From NCBI GenBank assembly GCA_937981555.1, contig CALJOK010000017.1, positions 235,582-299,581 on the forward strand: a DNA stretch of 64,000 nt. Direction: 5' to 3'. The notes beneath the pieces were generated by a model. The model did not search any database. It saw only the letters and a list, made by a program, of their open reading frames with translations, and had not been told where the DNA came from. The translations under genes and the position numbers were made by a program. The stretch comes from an uncultured Saprospiraceae bacterium (GTDB lineage: Bacteria > Bacteroidota > Bacteroidia > Chitinophagales > Saprospiraceae). Positions 26,044-33,870 of this stretch are shown here, piece by piece; the first letter of the stretch is position 1; every line of letters starts with the position of its first letter.

Positions 26044-26076
26044 AGGGATAGGATACCTTTAAGGTATCCTATCCCT
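26044..26076 (+). repeat. Perfect 33-bp palindrome between pump and adaptor genes
   Basis: 16-bp arms AGGGATAGGATACCTT and their exact complement around one T. In RNA this gives a 14-bp stem with a 5-base loop. It lies 22 bases after the pump stop codon and 28 before the adaptor ATG, without a U-tract. It may be a processing or stability element, a partial terminator, or an operator. Confidence 0.85.
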
Positions 26077-26104
26077 AATTACCTAAAAAGAAAATATCAA
26101 AAAA

Positions 26105-27331
26105 ATGAAGAAGTTAATATCAAAAATACTTTTTGTAAATATATTGTTAAGCGTTTTATTTTGGAGCTGTCATGATACATCAGATGGGCATACTCATGAT
26201 GAAAACGGGGATCATGTTGATGTCCCAGAAGATGACCATCATGGACATGAAGAGGAGGGAGGAGACGAAGTAGAATTGACTAAGGAACAAATTAAAAAGA
26301 TCGGATTAAAGTATGGCACTTTTGAAAATCGGAATTTACAATCGACTTTAAAAGTAAATGGCTTGCTCGAATTACCTCCTCAGAATAAAGCGAATGTTAG
26401 TTCGATGGCTGCAGGGAAAGTAACTAGGATTAATGTTAAGCCGGGGCAATATGTTCGAAAAGGAGCAGTACTCGCTACGATTCAAAATCCAGATTTTATT
26501 ACTTGGCAACAGGAATATTTAGAAGTGGAAGGTGAGTTAATGTTTCTCGAAAAAGAATATGTACGGCAAACAGATTTAGTGAAAAAAGAAATCGCACCAC
26601 AAAGTGGATTAGATAAAGTCACTTCCGAAAGAGCAATCGCTAAAGCAAAATTACAAGGGTTGAAATCTAGGCTGAAGGTTTTAAATTTACCAATTCCTAT
26701 TGCTGGAGATGCTGATTTAAAAACGTTTTTGAGCATACTAAGTCCTCTGAATGGTTTTATTCGGGAGATCAAAATTAATACTGGAATCTTTGTCAATCCA
26801 CAACAAGACCTTTTTGAAATTGTGGACAATCATCATTTGCATATTGATTTTATGATTTTTGAAAAAGACTTGCCTTATGTCAAAAAAGGGCAACTGATTA
26901 GTTTTAGTTTACAAAGCCAACCTAAGAATGTGATGCAAGCTAAGATATTTGCCATCGGAAAATCTATCGATGAATCTAATCGATCTATTTCCATTCATGC
27001 CGAAATGGTGGAAGATAAAACGGAATTGATTCCAGGAATGTATGTCGAAGGTCGGATTATTTTGGAAGATCGAAAAGTACCTGCCTTACCAGAGGAAGCG
27101 GTGGCTTTAGACAATGGACTTTATTATATTTTTGTAAAGGAGGAGGAGCATGATGATGAAGTTCATTTCAAAAAAGTACCAGTACTAAAAGGAGTTTCTG
27201 ATTTTGGATTTTTTGAAATAACGCCTTTGGAAAAATTAGAGGATTCAGCTGAGATTGTAGTTGATGGTGCTTATTTTTTAATGGCGCAATCGAAGAAGGG
27301 TGAAGCGAGTGGCGGAGGGCATTCGCATTAA
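26105..27331 (+). CDS. RND efflux periplasmic adaptor (CusB/CzcB-type) lipoprotein
   Basis: 408 residues. Lipoprotein signal with lipobox LFWSC (Cys22), then a metal-binding-looking His/Asp/Glu-rich stretch (HTHDENGDHVDVPEDDHHGHEEE) typical of CzcB/CusB N-termini. The body has the membrane-fusion layout: barrel-sandwich (GKVTRINVKPGQYVRKGAVL), alpha-hairpin (~120-200), second lipoyl half (LSPLNGFIREIKINTGIFVNPQ) and beta-barrel. The C-terminus ends GGGHSH. It bridges the inner-membrane pump to the outer-membrane part encoded in the previous gene. Same operon. Confidence 0.92.
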   Translation: MKKLISKILFVNILLSVLFWSCHDTSDGHTHDENGDHVDVPEDDHHGHEEEGGDEVELTKEQIKKIGLKYGTFENRNLQSTLKVNGLLELPPQNKANVSSMAAGKVTRINVKPGQYVRKGAVLATIQNPDFITWQQEYLEVEGELMFLEKEYVRQTDLVKKEIAPQSGLDKVTSERAIAKAKLQGLKSRLKVLNLPIPIAGDADLKTFLSILSPLNGFIREIKINTGIFVNPQQDLFEIVDNHHLHIDFMIFEKDLPYVKKGQLISFSLQSQPKNVMQAKIFAIGKSIDESNRSISIHAEMVEDKTELIPGMYVEGRIILEDRKVPALPEEAVALDNGLYYIFVKEEEHDDEVHFKKVPVLKGVSDFGFFEITPLEKLEDSAEIVVDGAYFLMAQSKKGEASGGGHSH

Positions 27332-27344
27332 TGGTGTATTGATA

Positions 27345-27395
27345 ATGGTGAATGGTTAATACCCGTGGTGTTAGTTATTCACCGTTAAACATTGT
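27345..27395. repeat. REP-like imperfect palindrome, copy 1
   Basis: GGTGAAT/ATTCACC arms separated by ~20 bases, with core GGTGTTAGTTATTCACCGTT. It resembles the element at 28126-28196 (shared GGTGTTA-n-n-T-n-TTCA-n-CGTTA core). Lies just after the efflux operon. Confidence 0.6.
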
Positions 27396-27450
27396 TTTAT
27401 ATATCTTTAGGGTGTATTTCATTTTTATTAAATCGCTAAATTTTCTATTA

Positions 27451-28128
27451 ATGAGGACAAATCATTTCATTAAAATAAGTCTCATTTTTATGTTGCTTTT
27501 GAGTTTGTCAACCACCACTCAGAGTCAATCGATCAATCGTTATGAACTTCTTATATCCAATGCATACTCTGATTTTATCAGGAAAGGTTACCACCCTGAA
27601 GGCACCTATAAAGGTACCTATGGCTATGGTGTAGCTTTCAGGTATCGACTAGGAAAAAAGGAAAGATTGTTACACACTAAAATTGGTTTAGCTTACTCCA
27701 ATATTAACCAAATAAGAACGGTGAAAAACAATCCAAATTTTTTCAGAGATCTCCAAGAGAGGATAAATTATCATATAATTAGTATTCCCTTTCATTTAGT
27801 TTTTGACAATGATAAGTGGCGTATAGGTTTACAGATTGCTTATGAAGCTCCTATTTATGATCAAAATATTATTCGAACTATTAATGCATCAGGCAGCCTT
27901 GAGCCAAAAGAGCGATTTGGGTCTAGCTCAAATTTATGGATCGGTCGAGGGTTTGGGTTTGGTGCTTTTTTTGGGAAAACATTTAAACTTAAAAATGGAA
28001 AGTCATTCTTTGTTGAAGGAGAATATAAAGCATTCGATGTCACCCGACCTTTGAAAATGCATGATTATTATGAAATGAAAGATATTTATCCTTATTGGGT
28101 TGGACTAAATATAGGAATGGGATTTTAA
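27451..28128 (+). CDS. Predicted outer-membrane beta-barrel protein, unknown role
   Basis: 225 residues from ATG 27451; the frame upstream to 27352 runs through a repeat and is not used. Signal peptide (MRTNHFIKISLIFMLLLSLS...QSQS). The mature part alternates polar and aromatic residues (GYGVAFRYRLGKKERLLHTKIGLAYSNI; IISIPFHLVF; WRIGLQIAYEAPIYD) and ends with YWVGLNIGMGF, a typical C-terminal barrel strand. This fits a small 8-10-stranded porin-like family. It follows the metal-efflux operon but is separated by a REP-like element, so a functional link is uncertain. Confidence 0.7.
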   Translation: MRTNHFIKISLIFMLLLSLSTTTQSQSINRYELLISNAYSDFIRKGYHPEGTYKGTYGYGVAFRYRLGKKERLLHTKIGLAYSNINQIRTVKNNPNFFRDLQERINYHIISIPFHLVFDNDKWRIGLQIAYEAPIYDQNIIRTINASGSLEPKERFGSSSNLWIGRGFGFGAFFGKTFKLKNGKSFFVEGEYKAFDVTRPLKMHDYYEMKDIYPYWVGLNIGMGF

Positions 28129-28196
28129 TGATGAATGCTTAATGTTGAATATTTGTACGGAGGTGTTAACTGTTCATCGTTATGCATTCATCATTA
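28126..28196. repeat. REP-like palindrome between convergent genes, copy 2
   Basis: Perfect 13-bp arms TAATGATGAATGC (28126-28138) and GCATTCATCATTA (28184-28196). The arms contain the stop codons of both convergent genes, so the hairpin likely ends both transcripts. The inner core resembles the copy at 27345-27395. Confidence 0.75.
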
Positions 28197-28742
28197 TTGA
28201 AATCTTAAACCTCTGGACTTAAGGGTTTTAGAAATTTTAAATAAAATCTTGAAATCTTTGAATTCAAAAACTTGTATCTTTTTATCCTTTAAATGGAAAT
28301 AAAGATTCGAATAATTCAAAAATTGAACCTGCGAATCTGATTCTTTTAATTCATCAAAATTTTTAATGGTAAATTTTTCAATATCAGACATTTTAAGTTC
28401 TACTTCATAAAGTCTAAATAAATTGGCTTTTGATATTTTGACAACTTCATCATTGATTTTTAAGGATTCAATTTTGAAGAAGATATTATAAATCAATTTA
28501 AATCTATTCAAAGCACCTAAAGATGTTCCACCAATAAAAACAATATAAAACAAAGTAGCTTTATCGAGGGTTATCAATTCTCTTAAAGAAATATTTTTTA
28601 TACCAATAATAAATAGGTAAAAAAAAGCAATAAACATTACTACCTGGAAAACCCCTATTACTAAATTACAACTTGGTTGTAAGATAATTTCAAGGCCAGA
28701 TGCTCTTTCATTTATTGTTATCTTATTTTTCCTCCCTTTCAT
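28194..28742 (-). CDS. Two-helix membrane protein of unknown function
   Basis: 182 residues. Two hydrophobic segments (~28-50 LVIGVFQVVMFIAFFYLFIIGI and ~62-80 ATLFYIVFIGGTSLGAL) follow a short cytoplasmic N-terminus. The ~100-residue C-terminal soluble part alternates beta strands (FFKIESLKINDEVVKISK; LYFHLKDKKIQVFEFKDFKI), similar in layout to bacterial PH-like domains. Its ATG overlaps the stop of the upstream isomerase gene by four bases (ATGA), indicating translational coupling. No family is recognised with certainty. Confidence 0.7.
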   Translation of the reverse strand: MKGRKNKITINERASGLEIILQPSCNLVIGVFQVVMFIAFFYLFIIGIKNISLRELITLDKATLFYIVFIGGTSLGALNRFKLIYNIFFKIESLKINDEVVKISKANLFRLYEVELKMSDIEKFTIKNFDELKESDSQVQFLNYSNLYFHLKDKKIQVFEFKDFKILFKISKTLKSRGLRFQ

Positions 28743-29548
28743 TTAAAAACCGGCTCTCTTTTCTGCATACTAGCTTGGAACGCTTCCATCAAATCTTCCG
28801 ACATCAACATCGCAGCATTCCAAGTCGCCATATAATTAAGAGATTCTTCCACAGAGTGATCTCGTTTATAAAGCAACATTTCTTTAGTCCCTCTGATGAC
28901 GAGCGGAGATTTTGAAGCAATCATTTTTGCTAATTCCATTACTCGATTCATCATATCTTCTTGGGTTGGAAATGTCTGATTGACCAATCCAATTTTAGCA
29001 GCCTCTTCGCCCATAACTTTACGACCGGTATAAGCTAACTCAGAAACGATCCCAGGATTTAAAATATTAGGCAAGCGCTGCAAAGTACCAATGTCAGCTA
29101 CCAAACCTAAGTCAACTTCTTTGATGGCAAAGTAAGCAGCATCCGTACAATATCGCATATCACAGGCAGAAATAATATCTACACCTCCACCAACACAAGC
29201 ATTTTGAATGGCAGCTAAAACTGGTTTTCGACATTTTTCTATAGCTGTAATGGTGTCTTGAAATTCTAAAATAAATCTCCGAAGTTTTTCGCTTCTACGA
29301 CCTGGACAACTGATGGAATTATATTTTTGCATATCCATCAATGTTTCTAAATCAATTCCTGCACAAAAATGTTTTCCTTCCCCCGTTAGAACAATCGCTC
29401 GTGCTTCAGGATCTTCGTCTAATTCTTCAAAAACTGATTTCATTTCTTCCCAAGCAGGCATGTGAAGAGAATTAGCTTTTTCAGGTCGATTAAAGGAAAC
29501 CTGTGCTACATGATTTTCGATAGTTACTTTTAAATATTTTAAATCCAT
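28739..29548 (-). CDS. Delta(3,5)-delta(2,4)-dienoyl-CoA isomerase-like crotonase
   Basis: 269 residues of the enoyl-CoA hydratase/isomerase fold. The oxyanion-hole segments are GEGKHFCAGIDL and NACVGGGVDIISACDMRYC. Downstream, IKEVDLGLVADIGTLQRLP carries the Glu and Asp that, with the Asp in CDMRYC, form the acidic triad of peroxisomal/mitochondrial ECH1 dienoyl-CoA isomerases. It probably helps degrade unsaturated fatty acids with odd-positioned double bonds. A plain enoyl-CoA hydratase is less likely given the motif. Cytoplasmic; followed by a coupled membrane-protein gene. Confidence 0.85.
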   Translation of the reverse strand: MDLKYLKVTIENHVAQVSFNRPEKANSLHMPAWEEMKSVFEELDEDPEARAIVLTGEGKHFCAGIDLETLMDMQKYNSISCPGRRSEKLRRFILEFQDTITAIEKCRKPVLAAIQNACVGGGVDIISACDMRYCTDAAYFAIKEVDLGLVADIGTLQRLPNILNPGIVSELAYTGRKVMGEEAAKIGLVNQTFPTQEDMMNRVMELAKMIASKSPLVIRGTKEMLLYKRDHSVEESLNYMATWNAAMLMSEDLMEAFQASMQKREPVFK

Positions 29549-29739
29549 ATTATTTTAATTGAGTTATTTTGTCAAATTATTTCGAATCACTAAATTAGGA
29601 TTTAAATTCTTTAATTAATTTAAAATGGTTTAATAAAAATGATCAACCATAAATTGTTTTAAGTATTTGTTGTGTCCTAATAATTACAATTGCAATAGAA
29701 TTAATAATCCTTTGTTACAGTCTTGTGATATCAAATACT

Positions 29740-29747
29740 TATGTTTG
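29740..29747 (+). promoter_or_regulatory. Candidate -7 box TATGTTTG
   Basis: Perfect TAnnTTTG, 48 bases before the ATG at 29796. A TTG lies 14 bases upstream (29723-29725), so the -33 element is uncertain. Confidence 0.45.
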
Positions 29748-29795
29748 TTTAAGAAAATAGAAATCAATATTTTAATAATAAAACAATTATAAGAA

Positions 29796-30071
29796 ATGGG
29801 ATTATTTAGTTTTTTTAAGAAAAAAGAAGATAAAATCGAATTGACTGACGAAGGATTAATCGAAGTAGGTGTTTGCCCAAATTGTTGGGGACATTCAGAG
29901 TATGGAGGTCAATTCGTAGAGTATGTAGAAGATCGTCAAATAGATATCAAAAATAAAGACGCTACAGCTCAAAAAGCATTTATTCAAAAATTTGTCGAAG
30001 ATCGAATTACAGGAATTCGATTGGTTAATGCTGGAGAAAATTCTGCTTGCCCCGTGTGCGCTAAAAATTGA
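29796..30071 (+). CDS. CPNCWG-type small zinc-ribbon-like protein
   Basis: 91 residues. Cys27-x2-Cys30 in CPNCWGHSEYGGQF and Cys85-x2-Cys88 in CPVC could form a treble-clef or zinc-ribbon site. Between them is a helix AFIQKFVEDRITGI. A truncated relative sits at 31478-31684 on the other strand. The N-terminus MGLFSFFKKKEDK is basic and amphipathic. The function is unknown; many Bacteroidota carry such proteins. It has its own promoter box and terminator hairpin. Confidence 0.8.
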   Translation: MGLFSFFKKKEDKIELTDEGLIEVGVCPNCWGHSEYGGQFVEYVEDRQIDIKNKDATAQKAFIQKFVEDRITGIRLVNAGENSACPVCAKN

Positions 30072-30105
30072 TTGGAAAATAATTTATATTTCATAAATAT
30101 TATTT

Positions 30106-30143
30106 ATAGTCAAGTTTTCATTTTGAAATGGGAACTTGACTAT
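30106..30143 (+). terminator. Terminator hairpin after the zinc-ribbon gene
   Basis: 11-bp arms ATAGTCAAGTT/AACTTGACTAT with an inner CATTT/AAATG pairing. It overlaps the promoter of the next gene. Confidence 0.75.
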
Positions 30144-30152
30144 TTATATTTG
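30122..30152 (+). promoter_or_regulatory. Consensus Bacteroidota promoter of the cytochrome gene
   Basis: TTTG at 30122-30125, a 19-base spacer, and TATATTTG at 30145-30152. This is the best full match to the -33/-7 consensus in the window. It lies 41 bases before the ATG at 30194 and partly inside the preceding hairpin. Confidence 0.65.
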
Positions 30153-30193
30153 GACTCTAATAAATTATTAAAAAAATATTGAAATAAAATTTT

Positions 30194-30691
30194 ATGAAAA
30201 AAATATCATTTGTAATTGTATTGTTATTGGCAGGTTTAGTTTGGAGTTGTGGCGATGACAAACCAAAGGAGAAGAAAGAAGATCCTTTTAAAACATCAGC
30301 TTCCAAAGCGAAAAAAACTACTGATAAAGGTAGTTCTGAGGCAACTCTTTCTGATGAAAAAGAAGCGGAGAAAGAAGCAGAGCAAACTACTCCAATTCCA
30401 CCAGAACAACTCAAAAAAGCAAAAGAAATAATTGTTGCAATTTCAGGCGCAGATCTTGAAGCAATTGATGGAAAAAAGAAATACAAACTGTTTTGTACTC
30501 CTTGCCACGGAATGGATGGTAAAATGGCGATTAATGGAGCAAAAGATTTGACGAAAGTAAAAACTAGTTTGGAAGAAAACGTTGCACAAATTTATCATGG
30601 GAAAGGATTGATGACTCCTTTTAGAGGGGTGTTGAAAGATGCAGAGATTGTAGCAGTTGCTAATTATGTGCGAAATGATTTAAGAAAATAA
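30194..30691 (+). CDS. Monohaem cytochrome c lipoprotein
   Basis: 165 residues. Lipoprotein signal with lipobox LVWSC (Cys19), then a ~50-residue Lys/Glu-rich linker and a class I cytochrome c domain: haem site CTPCHG (Cys101, Cys104, His105) and axial Met140 in GLMTPF, ending in ANYVRNDL. It should be anchored on the periplasmic face and shuttle electrons, for instance to a terminal oxidase. It is transcribed alone from a strong promoter and ends at a strong terminator. Confidence 0.92.
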   Translation: MKKISFVIVLLLAGLVWSCGDDKPKEKKEDPFKTSASKAKKTTDKGSSEATLSDEKEAEKEAEQTTPIPPEQLKKAKEIIVAISGADLEAIDGKKKYKLFCTPCHGMDGKMAINGAKDLTKVKTSLEENVAQIYHGKGLMTPFRGVLKDAEIVAVANYVRNDLRK

Positions 30692-30710
30692 ATGAATTAA
30701 CATTTTTTTA

Positions 30711-30750
30711 AAAAAAGCCACTTTCGAGAAAACTTGAGAGTGGCTTTTTT
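30711..30750 (+). terminator. Intrinsic terminator after the cytochrome gene
   Basis: Stem AAAAAAGCCACTTTC/GAGAGTGGCTTTTTT with a 10-base loop. Confidence 0.92.
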
Positions 30751-30782
30751 GTTTTAGTCATAAAGAAAATAACTTTAAGAAT

Positions 30783-31394
30783 ATGTCGAACTTAAAAAAC
30801 ACCAATTCCGAAAATGAGTTTTGGTCAAAGAGATATGAAGAAGGAAGAACGGGTTGGGATATTGGTTTTCCTTCCACACCGTTGAAAATGTATATTGATC
30901 AGTTAGAAAATAAGGATCTGAAAATTTTAATTCCAGGTGCTGGCAATGCTTACGAGGCGGAATATCTTTTTGTTCAAGGTTTCAAAAATGTATTTGTTTT
31001 AGATATTTCAAAAGCTCCGTTAGAGGCTTTTCAAAAAAGGAATCCTGATTTTCCATCTGGGCAATTGTTGCAGGGGAATTTTTTTGAGCACGAAGAAAGA
31101 TATGATTTGATTTTCGAACAGACTTTCTTTTGTTCTTTTCCACCACTAAAAAATAAGCGAATACTTTATGCTGAAACGATGGCTCGATTACTTCTTCCAA
31201 AAGGAAAATTAGTGGGAGTTTGGTTCGATATTCCGCTTACAGGTGATTTGGTGAAACGCCCATTTGGAGGAACACGAGAAGAGTATTTGAGTTATTTATC
31301 TTTCCACTTTGAAATTGTGGTTTTTGAAAAATGTCATAATTCAATTGAACCTCGGAAGGGGAGCGAACTGTTTGGGATTTTTCAAAAAAAATAA
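30783..31394 (+). CDS. SAM-dependent methyltransferase, thiopurine S-methyltransferase (TPMT) family
   Basis: 203 residues. Opening FWSKRYEEGRTGWDIGFPSTPL is the TPMT family signature. SAM motif I is ILIPGAGNAYEAEYL and motif II VFVLDIS. EQTFFCSFPP and GKLVGVWFDIP follow, then KRPFGGTREEY. Bacterial members methylate thiols, selenium or tellurium compounds, or halides. The substrate here is unknown. Cytoplasmic, monocistronic, with terminators on both sides. Confidence 0.88.
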   Translation: MSNLKNTNSENEFWSKRYEEGRTGWDIGFPSTPLKMYIDQLENKDLKILIPGAGNAYEAEYLFVQGFKNVFVLDISKAPLEAFQKRNPDFPSGQLLQGNFFEHEERYDLIFEQTFFCSFPPLKNKRILYAETMARLLLPKGKLVGVWFDIPLTGDLVKRPFGGTREEYLSYLSFHFEIVVFEKCHNSIEPRKGSELFGIFQKK

Positions 31395-31415
31395 AAATAG
31401 GATTTTAGGAAAAAA

Positions 31416-31453
31416 AAAAAGCACCATTAACAAATTTGTGAATGGTACTTTTT
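31416..31453. terminator. Terminator hairpin between convergent genes
   Basis: Arms AAAAAGCACCATT/AATGGTACTTTTT with one mismatch, between the methyltransferase and the reverse-strand CPNCWG gene. A/T tracts on both sides allow use in both directions. Confidence 0.85.
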
Positions 31454-31477
31454 AAGTTAGATTTTCTAGGTCATTTT

Positions 31478-31684
31478 TCATCCGATATATTTTTTTACAA
31501 ACCTTCGAATAAAACCATTTTTACTAAAAACCTCTGAGTTTGAACCTTTGTCAATACTCATACTTCCCATACAATCTTGGTATTCCCATTGCAAATATCC
31601 CCAGCAATTTGGGCAGTCATGATATTCATGAATAGTTGTATTGATCGTATTTTGGGTTGGTTGATTTACTTCATTAATAAACAT
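31478..31684 (-). CDS. Short CPNCWG protein, relative of 29796-30071
   Basis: 68 residues. Cys24-x2-Cys27 in CPNCWGYLQWEYQ and a later helix GFIRRFVKKYIG match the corresponding parts of the 91-residue protein at 29796-30071 (CPNCWGHSEY; AFIQKFVEDRITG). The second CxxC pair is missing because the protein ends after the helix; Cys38 may replace it, or the metal site may be lost. The unusual CPNCWG hexapeptide makes the relationship clear despite short length. Function unknown. Confidence 0.75.
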   Translation of the reverse strand: MFINEVNQPTQNTINTTIHEYHDCPNCWGYLQWEYQDCMGSMSIDKGSNSEVFSKNGFIRRFVKKYIG

Positions 31685-31733
31685 AATTAATATTTTTTTA
31701 GAGGTAAAAAATAATTAGGGAATTCATTTTGAT

Positions 31734-31766
31734 AAAAAAAGGGAACCATCTTTTGATGACTCCCTT
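31734..31766 (-). terminator. Terminator of the thioredoxin gene
   Basis: On the reverse strand AAGGGA-CATC pairs with GATG-CCCTT around AAAA, followed by a T-run. Confidence 0.85.
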
Positions 31767-31789
31767 CTGAAATACTTCATCAAATTCTA

Positions 31790-32113
31790 TTAAACTGCTA
31801 CGCTATATTGCTCAATTTTTGATTTAAGGATTGCTTCAGTTTGAACGCCAACTAACCTTTCTTGAACTTCTCCATCTTTCAAAAAGAACAAAGCTGGAAT
31901 ACTTCTTACTCCAAATTGTTGAGCTAATTCTCGATTGGTATCTACGTTTACTTTTACGATTTCAAAATCCTCAGCATGTTCTGCTGCTAATTTTTCTACT
32001 GTTGGTAAAAGTGCTTTACAAGGTCCACACCAATTGGCGTAAAAGTCTAAAAGTACTGGTTTACCTGTTTCAATAATTGATTTGAAATCTGCTACATTTT
32101 TTATTTCTTTCAT
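31790..32113 (-). CDS. trxA: Thioredoxin
   Basis: 107 residues, the usual size of thioredoxin. Active site WCGPCK (Cys29 and Cys32), the cis-Pro in RSIPALFFLKDGE, and the buried Asp region LLDFYANW. It is a cytoplasmic dithiol reductant fed by thioredoxin reductase. Its upstream 74 bases are ~80% identical, without gaps, to those upstream of the DUF547-barrel gene at 32287-33831, suggesting shared regulation. Confidence 0.95.
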   Translation of the reverse strand: MKEIKNVADFKSIIETGKPVLLDFYANWCGPCKALLPTVEKLAAEHAEDFEIVKVNVDTNRELAQQFGVRSIPALFFLKDGEVQERLVGVQTEAILKSKIEQYSVAV

Positions 32114-32149
32114 GATAATTATTTTTTAATTGATTAAATATTTATGTGA

Positions 32150-32223
32150 TTGATAATACAAATATAAGGGCGTTTGGGAGGCTGTAAATAGGTAATAGTT
32201 CCTGAGAAGTTGGCAATTTTTCC
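32150..32223 (-). promoter_or_regulatory. Shared promoter element, copy at the thioredoxin gene
   Basis: This 74-base block matches 33871-33944 at 59 of 74 positions with no gap. It contains a -7 box TATATTTG (32159-32166, reverse strand). The most conserved parts are TTACCTATTT and GGAAAAATTG-n-CAACT about 20-60 bases upstream of the box, where an activator would bind. Confidence 0.65.
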
Positions 32224-32286
32224 TTTGACTGAAAGTTTAGATTTTTTCTAAAAGTAAAATTGTAGATGTATTGTTATAAAAGTGGA

Positions 32287-33831
32287 TTACAAATTTATTC
32301 TTAAACCAACATTATAAGTGGCAGCTTGTCCACCTGATTGATTTAAGAATTTATTAGAAAAATCTGTATACAATAATTCTAATTCTAAGTTGGGGGTGAA
32401 CTGATATTTTGCACCTAAACCACCTTGAACGAAGTAATCAAATTCAGTTTGCCAGTAAGGCGAAAATCCACCTAAAGAATACAAAGTAATTTTTGGAGAA
32501 GGATTATAACTGAAAATAACTGTCGCAGGTGTTGAGAAGCGATTGGAATTTCCATCGGCTGATTTTCCAATATCTTCCAATAAAAAATCTACTTCAGTAA
32601 ACAATGAAAAATTGGTTCCAATCGGAAAATCATTAAAAAGTTGAGTATTCCAAGTTGCACCTGTCCAATCAATATATGGTTGGTTGGCACTTCCTGCCAA
32701 GTCCTCTCCAATTGGAAAAACAAAAGAACTTTGGATAGAAAAATTTTCCCATTTAGGAACAGGGGCAAATCTAATCTGAGGCCCAAAGGCGGTGATTCCT
32801 TGTCGAGCACTTTCGCCTTCTGCTAAGTTATTTCCAAAAACAGCCAAAGGAGAAGAAGGTAGTTTATCATTTCTTACTCTTCTATATCTCGTATTAAATC
32901 CAATATTAAATCGGTTGGTCAACCCATATAAAACACTCAAGGAAGTGGTATTAAAAGTAGATCGATCTGTCAAGTTTCCTTCGTTTCCAGTTCTTTGAGT
33001 ATATAAATTATTAAAAAATTTCACTTCAAAAGATCCTTTTTTGATGGTAGAAGAAACTACATATCTGCTGGCATTATTCCCTAAAACAGAAGAACTTCCT
33101 AAAGAGGAAGTTCTATTTGCTGTGTCATTTAATTTCCATGAGTAATTATAAAAACTCACTTTTGCGGAGGATGGGATTTTGTTTGTTCGGTATTTGTTGA
33201 TGAATTTAATGACCGACTTTGTATTGCCTCCAAAGTCGCTGGTGTACCATTTGAAAATTTGGGATAACTCAGCTTTGTTGCCATTCACCTTGATGAAATT
33301 ATTATCGTTCAATGCTAATTTGGTTTGCATTTCTAATTGCTGTTCCAACTTTTGGGGAGTGTAAGCAAAATTTGTAATCGGGGGAAAACCTAAAGCGCCG
33401 CAAACTAAAACGAAATGAAATCTAGCATCACCATAAGGTTTCAACAAGTAATCTTTTTCTAATTTATTTAAAGTCAAACTCTTGCCGCCAACAGTATTTT
33501 TCTTTTTGTCAAAAAATCCTACAATGTCCTGAACGGATTGCAAAGGATACTTTTGAGCAGCTTGATTGATGACTAATAAATTATACGCATTAATATAAAA
33601 TGCTTGTTTAGTTGCGTCGTCCGCATTTTTTAAATCTGCTTTTGCGATAGTTTGGATTAATGATTTTAACTGTGCATCACTTTTCAAAGGAGCATAATTG
33701 ACTTTGCCATTTTTTACATTTTTTTGCAAAAATGAATGAGTGTCATTAAAGAACTTTTTGTCAATATTTTGTCCAGTTGTTGTTCCGATAATCACAAAAG
33801 TTGCGATAATAAAATTAATGATTGATTTCAT
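32287..33831 (-). CDS. DUF547 domain fused to an outer-membrane beta-barrel domain
   Basis: 514 residues from ATG 33831, which starts a signal peptide (MKSIINFIIATFVIIGTTTGQ). Residues ~22-250 are a DUF547 domain (KNGKVNYAPLKSD; AFYINAYNLLVINQA; RFHFVLVCGALGFPPI). The remaining ~260 residues read as a transporter-like beta-barrel (YGLTNRFNIGFNTRYRRV; FGPQIRFAPVPKW; FSLFTEVDFLLEDI; YNVGLRINL end). DUF547 proteins are normally ~250 residues and stand alone, so the fusion is notable. Cellular role unknown; it would put a DUF547 domain at the periplasmic side of an outer-membrane barrel. Shares its promoter block with thioredoxin. Confidence 0.8.
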   Translation of the reverse strand: MKSIINFIIATFVIIGTTTGQNIDKKFFNDTHSFLQKNVKNGKVNYAPLKSDAQLKSLIQTIAKADLKNADDATKQAFYINAYNLLVINQAAQKYPLQSVQDIVGFFDKKKNTVGGKSLTLNKLEKDYLLKPYGDARFHFVLVCGALGFPPITNFAYTPQKLEQQLEMQTKLALNDNNFIKVNGNKAELSQIFKWYTSDFGGNTKSVIKFINKYRTNKIPSSAKVSFYNYSWKLNDTANRTSSLGSSSVLGNNASRYVVSSTIKKGSFEVKFFNNLYTQRTGNEGNLTDRSTFNTTSLSVLYGLTNRFNIGFNTRYRRVRNDKLPSSPLAVFGNNLAEGESARQGITAFGPQIRFAPVPKWENFSIQSSFVFPIGEDLAGSANQPYIDWTGATWNTQLFNDFPIGTNFSLFTEVDFLLEDIGKSADGNSNRFSTPATVIFSYNPSPKITLYSLGGFSPYWQTEFDYFVQGGLGAKYQFTPNLELELLYTDFSNKFLNQSGGQAATYNVGLRINL

Positions 33832-33870
33832 TTTGAATAGATTTTTTTGATGAAGAAATATTTGTTGTAA

